Source of the DNA: Capsaspora owczarzaki ATCC 30864 | Taxonomy: Eukaryota; Opisthokonta; Filasterea | Direction of reading: 5' to 3' | NCBI RefSeq assembly: GCF_000151315.2 | Contig: NW_011887299.1 | Location: 1,078,885 to 1,142,884 of the forward strand | Length of the DNA stretch: 64,000 bases | Part shown: positions 46,751 to 56,654 of the stretch, one piece after another | How positions within the stretch are numbered: the stretch's first letter is position 1 | Layout: every line of letters begins with the position of its first letter | Notes under the pieces: generated by a model | What the model saw: only the letters and a program-made list of their open reading frames with translations | Database searches by the model: none | Told to the model about the DNA's origin: nothing | Made by a program: the position numbers and the translations under genes

Positions 46751-49700
46751 ATGCCGCTCTTCCATCCCGTCGATATGACGAAAAGTCTGATCTATCGCGC
46801 CACGGAAATGATGCCTGGCATCGGATTGCTCAAGCAGCAGCAAAAGCCTCAGCAGCAGCAGCAGCAGCAAGAGCAACAACAACAGGAAGAACAGCAGCGG
46901 CAGCAGCAGCACCAACAACGTCAGCAGCAGCACCGCTCGGAAACGCATGAATCTGAGCAGCGCCGCGCCATCCCGACGCAAATGGAAGGTGCGCACTTGG
47001 TTTCGCACGGCAAGGTCTCGCTCACGCCAAAGACGCTTCTCCGTACCATCATGCACCCTGTCGAAGCCCTGTCCGACATCAAGGAGACCATTGCGGATGG
47101 GGCAATGTACCTCCAAGAAGAGTACGAGCAGGCCGTCGCCTTGGACTCTGAGAGCTTTGATGAGGAGGATGCCGCCCAATCATCTCGCCCCGATACCAAA
47201 GACGCCGCGGAGGATTCTCACGTTCAGCAATGGGACGGGCATCGCATGAGCCAAAAGCAGTGGCAAAAGCGCCGCCAGCAGGAGGTCGAGCACGAAAAGG
47301 CGCTGCCAACTGCGTTCATGGTCGAAAAGAAGAACGCCGATGAGCTCTCCGAGTCCTTCCCCGACAAGCTCCAGGCCAAGATTGACGAGACCAAGACGCG
47401 TCGCAAGGCCCGGAAGCTGCAAAAGCAAAAGGACAAGATGCAGGCGGCGCACAACAAGTCTGAGCGGGCGAGCCAGTCGCGCAGTCCTACCGTCGACCAG
47501 CAGCAGCAGCAGCAGCAACACCACCACCACGAGGCTTCTTCCCGCCATAGGACTCGCAAGCATTCCCATTCCACCCAAGCTCATCACACGGAGGACGAAC
47601 AGCATGATGCACACGCGGAGCAGGGCATCCAAGAGGGCCAGGGTGTCGAAACACCGACCATCACAACCGAGACCCACGACAAGCATGTGGACGTGCTCAA
47701 GGCACCCGCCGAGCAGAACGAGGCCGCCGAGGAGTCAGAGACGGTGACTGCCCAGGTCAAAAAGCTCGAAACTGAAGTCAAGGAAGCCTCCATCATGTTC
47801 AACCGAGCCAAGGAGATGGAAAGCTTCTCGACCAAGGTTGCCGAGACCCACGACCGTTTGCGACTCCAGGCGCAGCAGCTGGCTCAGGAGGCAGACGAGC
47901 ACTACAATCTCGCCCAAGCGACCTGGCCAGCCAAGGAATTGGAGCGTGACGCGGCCATCCAGAACGAGTGGCAGGCCGAGCACGAGCGAGCCAGCTTCCA
48001 CGAGCAGGCGGTCAAGTTTGAGAACGAGCGAGCGGCCGCCAAGGCTGAGGCGCTCCTGCACAAGAAAAAGTTTGAGCATGCGACTCAACTCGAGAAGCGC
48101 CACAAGCAAGGCTACGAGAACGCGCTCGCCCAAGCCCAACTCGCGCGCATCGAGCAGCAACAAACGGAGGTGACGGTCGAGCGCACCCTTCTCCAGCTTC
48201 AGAAGCTCAAGTTCCAGCATCAGGATCTGTCCATTGACTTTGGCTCCAAGACGGTACGGCTGAAGCGATGGCGTGGTGGTTTTTGGCGGATGGAAGGATT
48301 GGATGAGGGCTGACTTGTTTGTGTCTTGATGAACAGTTCAAAGTGGAAGTGCCCATCGAGCGCATCCAGGCAGCATCCATGGCGTCCATCAAGGTTCGCG
48401 ACGTTGCCGTTGCTTCGGACAAGGTGGTAGAGAAGCCCCGGCCCATCAAGCCCGTCGAGGTCGAGGCCACAACATCCATTCACAAGGTGACTTTGCACCA
48501 CGAGTCTGCAAGCGAGAAGCGCGCTGCTCTGGCCGAGGCCCGGCGCAAAGAGTCCTCGCAACAGCGAGAGGAGCTTGTGCAGCAGTCTTCCAAGTCCGAG
48601 GCCACTTCTTCTGTCAAGTCTAAGGAGAGCGAGCACGTCCAGCAAGACAAGCGTCAGTCGCGCGAAAAGAAGTCTGTTGATCAACACCACACCGCTGCCT
48701 CCACTTCCGGTCATCCGTCATACTCGGATGTTGTCAAGCACGACGAGGCGCCCGAGCATCACGACAAGCAGCAAAGCCAGAAGCTTGACGAAACCAAGCC
48801 CAAGGAAGTGACGCGCAGCACGCCTGATACCAAGAAGGCCGACACGTCCAGCAAGCCAGCCAACAAGGCCGACAAAGATGTCAAGTCTAGCAAGGTCGAC
48901 AAGTCCACCACAGATGTCAAGTCCAACAAAGACGTGAAATCCAACAAAGACGCCAAGTCCAGCAAAGACGCCAAGAGCGAGCAGATCGATGACGCTCCCG
49001 AGATGACCCGCGAGACCACGAAGAGCGAGCCGAAGAAGCAAGATGTCGTGCAAGAGGAGCAACCAAAGCAGCAGCCTGCGCCCTCCCGAGTTGTGCAAGA
49101 AGACCACGGATCGTTTGTGCGTGCCGAGATTGGTGACGTGCCCGAGTACCGCGACACTGGTAGCGTGCAGCTCGACGAGAAACAAGCGATTCAGCTGAAC
49201 GAGCAAATGGCCGAAAAGCGCTCGCAGATTGAGGGCGAGAAGGAACACAGACGTCACAACCAGCGACTGCAGAAGGAGGAGCGCGAGGAGAGCAAGCGGG
49301 CTGCCATGAAGCACAAGCAAGATGTCAAGCACATTGTCATGGATGAGGATGATGCGAGCGGCGCCAGTGACTCTTTTGCTGCCATGAGTGTCCCACCCCC
49401 GTCGATGGACACTGCCCGAGACGAGTTGCCGGATTCTTCAAGCAAGCGTCAGGCCGACACCCATCCAAAGGAGGACCTCAACAAGAACCTCGAGTCGCGC
49501 AAGTCGAAGGCAGACCAGCCCACCGAAGTGCACGAGATGCCCGTCAAGAAGGAACGTGAGCCGCAGCGCCTTGCTCGCATTCGTGCTGAAACGCTGAGGC
49601 AACACGAGCTTGCCCTGCTCCACAAGGCCGAGGAAGAAGAGGCCAGCAGGCGTGCCTCCATGAAGACCCTGCCAGACCCCGCGACGGATGCTGCCGAGAT

Positions 49701-50154
49701 CGCCAAGGAAGAGCACATTGAGGAGACGCGGATGAACCTCGAGCCGCGCAAACAAAAGACCGAGCCAGATTACAAGCATCCCCGATCACAGCCTACGACA
49801 AACCCCGCAACACGCTACGAACTCGTCCTCCAGACGTCAAGTTCGCACGGCAAACCACGAGGCCCGCCGGCACACCTCCCTGCCGATCAGCTTGGCGTCC
49901 GCGAGCAGGCGATCGAGCAGGCGCAAGTGTCTGGCCCTGCCATTGACACGGTCGACCGTCCGTTCGAAACTGGCGCGGAGCTGCATCAGCGAGAGTCGCA
50001 CGACGAGCGTCCAGTCGTTGAGAAGGCCAAGGAACTCGGGCACTCGAATGTGGTTCAAGACACGCCTCAGCAAGGCAAGCATGCAGTGGTTGAGGAATTG
50101 CCCTTCCCCCAAGAGCTGCTGAAGGCTACAAACAAGAGCGCACGTTCCCAGTAG
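46751..50154 (+). CDS. Unknown charged coiled-coil protein, MPLFHPVD family, copy 1
   Basis: I do not recognise this family. Two exons (46751-48253, 48337-50154; phase 0) give 1106 residues. It begins MPLFHPVD, then a Gln-rich tract (about residues 30-60), then HLVSHGKVSL and HPVEALSDIKETIADGA. A long, highly charged and probably helical middle follows, with Gln/His and Glu/Ala/Lys heptad-like sequence (about residues 320-500). Exon 2 has KSNKD/KSSKD repeats (48880-48985) and a basic EKEHRRHNQRLQKEERE helix. The end holds LEPRKQKTEPDYKHPRSQ and a module of about 100 residues with LGVREQAIEQAQVSGPAID and FETGAELHQRE. No TM, signal peptide or enzyme motif is visible. The N-terminus, HGKVS block and C-terminal module are shared with the next gene, so the two arose by tandem duplication. 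A structural or scaffold role is only a guess. Confidence 0.8.
48877..48990 (+). repeat. Hexad repeat S-x-K-D-x-K within copy 1
   Basis: Near-tandem 18-nt units encode VKSNKD, VKSNKD, AKSSKD and AKSE, preceded by related VKSSKVDKSTTD units. The tract is very rich in Lys, Ser and Asp and should be disordered or weakly helical. The neighbouring paralogue lacks it. Confidence 0.75.
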
Positions 50155-50921
50155 TAGGCGATCACAAGGATTGTTTTTGTTTTAATTCAGCGGGGTGAAG
50201 AGACCCCGATTGTACAGTTGCACGCACGAAATCTCAAATACAAAATGAAGTTCATTCAGTACCAAAAAAGAGCAGGATTGTTGTGAGGATTTTCGATCTT
50301 GTTTCATGCGCGAAACAAAACGGAGAGCGGAATCGTGGATCTCCAGAATGAATGAATGGCTTCCTTTGATTCCCCGCTCAAAGTCGCTGTGCATCATCTC
50401 GCTCACAATCATGTAGGAAGTATCGTCTACGAAACGGTGGGAATGCACCAGACTGCCGGTATTGCATACTCCTAAGGAGAGCGCGTTGTTGGAAAAGAGG
50501 TTGCACGGCCCTTCTGTTCATCTCGAAATTCCGCAATGCGCCCCCTCTTTTCTGATAAAATCCTGTTCCGCTGCGGTCAAAGTGGAAACATTTCGGTTAC
50601 GCACTATCCTGTAACCAACCTTTTATGCCACCGGTTGGAGGCTCGCTGTGGCCGCTCAAGGTGGCAGAACAACAGTTAAACTTCTGAAAAAGGGTGGTCG
50701 ACGTGATCCAACGTCATTCCGATTCGTACAAAGTCTTCGCTTCCAGAAACACCTTAAAATAGCAAAAACATGCACTGCAACCCCCCTGAGTTGCACAGTT
50801 TCTGCCCTTTTCGCTCTGGCTCTACAAATACGCGGGCTCACTCGTTCTCTTTCGCATCCAACCAGCATTTTTTTCTTTTGCAAAACAGTCTTGCCACATC
50901 CACCACCCAGACACAAAAACC
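50155..50921. other. Spacer between the two MPLFHPVD-family genes
   Basis: 767 bp between the stop of copy 1 and the start of copy 2, presumably the 3' UTR of the first and promoter of the second. An 88-codon minus-strand frame (50182-50448) shows no recognisable domain and is not supported. Confidence 0.4.
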
Positions 50922-52301
50922 ATGCCACTTTTTCATCCCGTTGACGCCACCGTGAATCTCCTCAACAAGGCCTCGGAACTGCTGCCGGGCATTGGCAAGC
51001 AGGAGACAACCACAACGGACGACGCGCAGCAACCTTCCGAAATTGGCGAAAGCGAAACAACAACGGACAAGGTGTCAGAGCGCAGTGAAAAGTCCGTCAA
51101 GCAGGACAAGAACGAGCAGCAACTCGACGATGCCGAAGACAAGAAGACCGCTGACCAGGAAGCCGAAGGTCAGGACGCGACGGCCGGCGAGGACCAGGAG
51201 GGGCAGCAGCAGGAGCATTTGCTGAGCCACGGCAAGGTCTCGATCAACGCCGCCACCCTCAAACATACACTTTTGCACCCACTCGAGGTCTTGTCGGACA
51301 TCAAGACGACGATCGACGAAGGCGCATCGTACATCCAGCAGCAATACTTGTCCGGAGGCAACAACGAAGAGGAAATGCAGGAGGAAGAGGAGAAGGACAA
51401 GGACTTGGGTGACAAGGACACCAACGACAAGTGGGTTGATCGCCAGCTCCACTCCAAGGATGCCAAGGCCACTGACTTTGAGAGTACGGAAGACAAGAAG
51501 CAAGCCGAGTCATCGACCAAGAAGAACGCCGACCTGGTCGAAAGCCTGCATGCCAAGATTGACGAGCAAAAGCAGCGTCGCACGGCGCGCACATCCACAG
51601 AAGGCACCGACGAGGCCGAAGCCGACACCCACAAGGAGGATGCCGAGCAGCGCAGGCAGCGCATCAAGGAGCTCGAAGCCCAGCGTCTCGAGCAGATTCG
51701 CTCCGAGATGAAGAAGCACAAGGAGCTCCGCCAGCAAGAAGAGGAGCAAGAGGAGGCCAACAAGCAAGCCTCCTGGAAGGCACAGCAAGAGCATGCGTGG
51801 AGCGAGAGCCGGATGCAAGACGCCGATGCCAAAGAGATGGCCAAGGAAGAGCACATTGAGCAGACCCGCCAAGACCTTGAGCCTCGCAAGCAAAAGACCG
51901 CGCCGGACTACAAGCATCCTCGTTCGCAGACGTCCGACATGCCCCCGCAACACGGCTACGATCTCGTGCTCCAGGATATCAAGTCGCACGGCAAGCACCA
52001 CGAGCCTGCCGGCACCACCCCTGCCGACCAGCTTGGCGTCCGCGAGAAGGCGATCGAGCAGGCGCAAGTGTCTGGCCCTGCCATCGACACGGTTGACCGC
52101 CCATTCGAGACGGGTGCCGAGTTGCACCAGCGCGAGGCGCATGACGAGCGTCCAGTCGTTGAGAAGGCGAAGGAGCTCGGACACGCAAATGTCGTGATGG
52201 ATGCCCCTCAGCAAGGCAAGCATGCTGTCATTGAGGAGCTGCCCTTCCCAAGTGATGTGCTCCAAAACCGCCACAAGGCCAAGAACGAACGCCGCCAGTA
52301 G
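50922..52301 (+). CDS. Unknown charged coiled-coil protein, MPLFHPVD family, copy 2
   Basis: Intronless 459-residue paralogue of the upstream gene. It begins MPLFHPVDATVNLLNKASE and LLPGIGKQ, then a Thr/Glu/Asp-rich region. Next come HLLSHGKVSINAATLKHTL and HPLEVLSDIKTTIDEGA, shared with copy 1. A charged helical middle follows (KRQ/E-rich, for example QRRQRIKELEAQRLEQIR). LEPRKQKTAPDYKHPRSQ and the C-terminal module with LGVREKAIEQAQVSGPAID, DRPFETGAELHQRE and ERPVVEKAKELGHANVV close the protein. About 70 consecutive C-terminal residues are almost identical to copy 1 while the middle has diverged. No membrane segment or catalytic motif is visible. Function unknown. Confidence 0.8.
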   Translation: MPLFHPVDATVNLLNKASELLPGIGKQETTTTDDAQQPSEIGESETTTDKVSERSEKSVKQDKNEQQLDDAEDKKTADQEAEGQDATAGEDQEGQQQEHLLSHGKVSINAATLKHTLLHPLEVLSDIKTTIDEGASYIQQQYLSGGNNEEEMQEEEEKDKDLGDKDTNDKWVDRQLHSKDAKATDFESTEDKKQAESSTKKNADLVESLHAKIDEQKQRRTARTSTEGTDEAEADTHKEDAEQRRQRIKELEAQRLEQIRSEMKKHKELRQQEEEQEEANKQASWKAQQEHAWSESRMQDADAKEMAKEEHIEQTRQDLEPRKQKTAPDYKHPRSQTSDMPPQHGYDLVLQDIKSHGKHHEPAGTTPADQLGVREKAIEQAQVSGPAIDTVDRPFETGAELHQREAHDERPVVEKAKELGHANVVMDAPQQGKHAVIEELPFPSDVLQNRHKAKNERRQ

Positions 52302-52712
52302 GTCGGTGCGATCGTCCGTTCTTTCTACAAAAGCAAATCTGTTGTTTTGACAAACAATGTGAAGCATGATGCCTTAGCTTTTTGTCGTGCTTGATGCTTC
52401 TTGCCTCCTGTGATTGCAAGCAAAGTTCTGCAGCTTTGTCGCATGTTGTGAATGTCGAATGTTGTTTCAATGTCATAAAGAAAGCCAGCCGCTTCTTTGG
52501 GTTTCTCATCAAGTGAGCAGTCTTCAGTGTTTGGCGCCAAAAATTCATCGAAAACTCGCTTCATTTTCCCAAACAATGGTGAGCCTGCTCTAGAGAAAGG
52601 TCCCCCATATCACCCAGCTATACAGTATTGATCGGATTGTTGACAAAAACGCAACCGAGACGGGAGGCTCTGTGCACGCGATCTGCACGAACACGAGCAA
52701 TCGAGCGTGGAA
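52302..52712. other. Intergenic region upstream of RFC1
   Basis: Holds the 3' end of the second MPLFHPVD-family gene and the upstream part of the RFC1 promoter. An 83-codon minus-strand frame (52325-52576) shows no domain and is not supported. An ATG at 52576-52578 directly followed by GTGAGC could be a start-codon-only exon for RFC1. Confidence 0.4.
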
Positions 52713-53853
52713 ATGGATGAAAAGTTTTCCCGCCAAAAACGCAAATCCCACTTGATCTCCACAGCACAGCCCATTACTCATCACTTTCTCTCTCTCTGTG
52801 TTCCTTGTTCTGACGATTTTAAACTACACTTTGCATCAAATCCTGACGCGGATCTGGCACAGAGCAAGAATCAGGACATTCGCTCAATGTTCAAGGGCGT
52901 CAAGACGACCATTGAACCGCGCAAATCGACCAACCCGACGAAAACCGCCTCGCCGTCCAAGGCTGCTGCTGCTGCTGCGACTGCGTCGACTGCCAAACGC
53001 GAGTCATCGAGCGCTGCTTCATCACCGGCGCGACCCACTTCGAGCGAACGCAAGCCGCCCGCTGCGACATCGAGTCCCAACCCGAAGCCGTCGCCTCAGT
53101 CCCGCACCTCGCCGCGTCGACAGCCCTCGTTATCTGCGAGCACGAGTGTCGAAGTCACTCCATTCAAGCGCCGCTTGGTCGTGGATGACGCGGACGAAGA
53201 CGAGCCAGTTCAGAGAGCGAATGCAGGTAAATTCGTGCTCAGTCTCGCCGTCCGTTGTTATCAGAGCGAGATGGATGCATTGTTTGTTGTTCATGCATCT
53301 CATTCGTGGCATTGGTTTTTATGTTTGCTTGTTTTGCTTGCGACGGACAGTACCGCCAGTCACATCGGCATATTTTGAAACTAAAAAGCCCAGAATCGAA
53401 GAGCAGCCCGTTCCTGAACGCAAGTCCACCAAGCTGCTTCGAGTGGTGAGTCGTACACTCGTGGGTGCTGCTGTTACCTGAAACCGGCTTGATCTTGACT
53501 TCAGGGCTGAAAAAATTCAATGTTCAACTCACTTTTTGCTCGTTCTCTTCTCGGTTCCCTCTCTGTCGTATAGTCTGGTTTCGATGACGCTCTTGAAATT
53601 GTCGACAAGAATCCGCCACCACCGACCCGCATGATTGAGGACGACTTTGCCCCGGCTGCTGCTCGTCGATCCGTGCCTCCGCCTGCTGCAGTTGCCAAAC
53701 CAGCGACTGCCAAGCCCAGCGACCAGTCCAGCAGCAAGAGCACCGGTGTGGTGGATGTCGATGCCGAACCTTCGTCGAGCAGTAGCAAGAGCGGCGAGTG
53801 GCAACCGTACAAAAAGTCTGCGTACGGACGGTCTGCTGCGGCGCCCCATAAAC

Positions 53854-53884
<31 letters not shown>

Positions 53885-56545
53885 TGCCTCCCCTGCGAAA
53901 AAGACCACTCCTGCCTCTCCTGCAAAGAGGGCTGCCGCATCACCGCAGAAAAAGCGGGACGACCACAAGGCTGGTAGCGCCACAGACGAGGAAGACACGC
54001 GCTCGGACGCAGAAAAGGAACGCGACAGGCGAGCTCACTACATGAAGATGCTGAATCGCACTGGCCCGACCGCCATTGGCACCAAGGAAATCCCAACGGG
54101 TGCGACAAACTGCCTCGAGGGGCTGACGTTTGTGGTCACCGGTATTTTTGATGCCATCGATCGCACAGATCTCGAGAATCTCATCAAGGCCCACGGCGGC
54201 AAGGTCACTGGTGCCGTCAGCAAAAAGACAACCTACTTGGTCGCAGGCCGCGACTGCGGCATTTCCAAAACGCGCACTGCAAAGGAAGTTGGCACCAAGA
54301 TTGTCGACGATGACGCCGTGTTTGATTTGATTCGGACGCTGCCCGCCAAAAACACGGTCGAGACGTCGAGCATGATGGCAGCCGCTGCCAAGCAGGCAAA
54401 GAAGATGGCGGCAAGCGAAGCTGCAGCGCCCAAGGCCAGCGCCTCTTCGTCTTCGGCGTTCGCGTCATCGTCGTCCTCCTCGTCCTCCTCCTCGCGCCAT
54501 GTGCCCGCATCTTCGGCTGCTTCAACCTCCAGTGCCGCCTCTGCGACTGCTGGCTCGGATGGACGGCCTGCGGCGTCGCTGTTGGCTGAAAAGTACCGCC
54601 CGACCGCCACAAAGGAGATTTTCGGAAACAAGCTCAACGTCGAGCGTCTCAAGAATTGGTTGATGGCTTGGGAGAGCAACAACCTCGATCCTGTTGCGCG
54701 TGCTGCCAACAAGGAGCAGCTCAAGGAAGCGAAAAAGGGCTTTAAAAAGTCCAAAGCGGAAGCGGACGGGAGTGAATTCAAGGCCGCGTTGCTGTCTGGA
54801 CCGCCTGGCATCGGCAAAACGACCGCCGCGCACATTGTGGCACGCGAGTGCGGCTTTGAGCCCATCGAGTTCAACGCAAGTGATGTGCGTTCCAAAAAGG
54901 CGCTGCGCTCGGTTGTCAGCGAGTCGATGGGTTCGCATTCCATGGCAGAGTACTTTGGAGGGCGGCCGAAAAGCTCGCAGGCCAGTGCCAATGGCGGCGA
55001 GCGCCAAGTCAAGCACGTGCTCATCATGGACGAGGTGGACGGCATGTCGTCCGGTGACTTGGGCGGCGTGGGCGAGCTCAACCTTCTCATCCGCTCGGCC
55101 ATGGTGCCAGTCATTTGCATCTGCAACGATCGCTTCAATCGCAAGCTGCGAACTCTCGGCGAGAACTGCTACGACCTCAAGTTTGATCGCCCCACTCCTC
55201 TTCAAATCACCGGACGCCTGCTCTCTGTCGCTGCGCGAGAGGGCATCCAACTCGACCCCGCAGCTGCGTCGCACCTGGCCCAAGCGACAAACAGCGACAT
55301 TCGCCAATGCTTGAATCTCTTGTCTCTCTGGCGGCGCAACGGCAACGTCAAGATCTCTGGCGCATCAGCCATGGAGGAGATGAAGAATGCCACCAAGGAC
55401 ATGACGGTGAACACGTTTGACGCTGCTCGCCAGCTGCTCTCGGCACCTCCTGCCGCAGCGCCGTCCGCCAATGGAGCCAAGCTGGACCCTCTCTACGATC
55501 TTTTCTTTGTCGACCACGAGCTGATGCCGCTGTTTGTGCAGAGCAATTATCTCGGCATTACGCCACAAAAGTCGCGTGGTGATCCTGTTCGAGAGTAAGT
55601 GCTTGGAGGGTGAAGGCTGCTTTGTATTTCAAATATTGCATGCGCTCACACGTTTTGTTTTGTGATAGACTCGACCTCATGGCTGAAGCAGCCGATAGCA
55701 TTAGCCAGTCCGATCTCGTTGGAACGGCCATCCGCAAAAAGCAACTTTGGGCACTTTTGCAAGCCTTTGGAACGTTTTCGTCGGTTGTTCCAGCACGCCT
55801 GGTTCAAGGCGGCATTCCGTACGTCGTTGAGAAGGAAATGAGAACGGGGGTAGGTTTTTTTTTTTTTGGTTTCGGCGCGGATTGCTGACTGTTTGTGTTT
55901 GTTGTCTCGCTTTTTTGTCGCGCCAGTCCTTTCGGCCAGTTCACATTCCCCACCTATCTCGGCAAAACATCGCGCATTAACGGACAATTACGTGCCCTGA
56001 GCTCGATTCAGGCGCACATGCGCTTGTCTGCTTCTGGTGATCGAACCGCCACCGTGCTGCACTACGCCCCAGTCCTCTTGGACTCTTTGACTTCTCCGCT
56101 GGCCGTCCGAGAGCAGGACGCCATTCCGGAAGTCATTTCGCGCATGGAGACGTACTGCTTGAGTCGCGACAATCGCGATGTGCTGAGCGAGATTGTCGAA
56201 TTCAACTTGCCCGGACGCGCCCGTCCGACCATCAAGACGGCCGTCAAGTCAGCCTTCACCTTGCGCTTCAACAAGGTCGCAAAGCCAAACCCATTCCTTG
56301 CGGCCGAAGCGCAGTACGCGTCCGCCAAAGGTCGGAGCGCAATGGCCGCTGACGACGACGTCGAATTTATTGGCTCGGAAAGTGGATCTGCGCCGTCGTC
56401 CCTGGTCGAGGACGACGAACCGGAGGAGGCCAAACCCGAGGACAACTCGGTCGACGTCATGTTCAAGAAGAAGGCTTCTGGTGGCAAAGGTGCTGCAGCA
56501 GCGTCGCGGAAGCCAGCGTCGGCGTCGAAAGCAAAAGCAAGGTGA
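52713..56545 (+). CDS. RFC1: RFC1, large subunit of replication factor C
   Basis: Clamp-loader large subunit that opens PCNA at primer-template junctions. Exons: first ending 53226, then 53351-53445, 53574-55594, 55669-55849, 55940-56545. Near the N-terminus is QDIRSMF, comparable to the DIRKFF start of human RFC1. A disordered Ser/Pro/Ala-rich region follows. The BRCT domain starts at NCLEGLTFVVTGIFDAID and ends near IVDDDAVFDLIR. The AAA+ core has Walker A GPPGIGKTT, VLIMDEVDGM as Walker B, and ICNDRFNRKLRTL. The C-terminal RFC1 domain includes FTFPTYLGKTS and IKTAVKSAFTLRFNK. The start is uncertain. ATG 52713 opens the longest frame (1138 residues) but overlaps an E2F-like site. ATG 52887 gives 1080 residues but loses DIRSMF. 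An acceptor at 52861-52862 could join a one-codon exon. Confidence 0.92.
52725..52738. promoter_or_regulatory. E2F-like site upstream of RFC1
   Basis: The plus strand reads TTTTCCCGCCAAAA, a full match to the E2F/DP consensus TTTSSCGC with the A-rich right half. RFC1 is a replication gene of the class E2F controls in animals and plants. The site lies just before the first conserved RFC1 sequence, which suggests this stretch is promoter or leader and not coding. Confidence 0.45.
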
Positions 56546-56624
56546 TTCTGCTGTTGTTGTCAGGGGCAGGGGGTTGTATTGTCTTTGTCGTACTAGTGGC
56601 TACAATACAATATTACGCAATAAG

Positions 56625-56640
56625 AATAAAATTAAATAAA
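56625..56640 (+). terminator. Paired AATAAA polyadenylation signals after RFC1
   Basis: AATAAA occurs twice on the plus strand (56625-56630 and 56635-56640), 80-95 nt after the RFC1 stop and just before the stop codon of the convergent FANCE gene at 56655. RFC1 transcripts ending normally would therefore overlap the FANCE 3' end. Confidence 0.6.
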
Positions 56641-56654
56641 TGACCGATACAGTA

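Noticed and set aside
50182-50448. 88-codon minus-strand frame between the two MPLFHPVD-family genes
   Set aside because: No recognisable domain, promoter or splice context; frames of this length are common by chance here.
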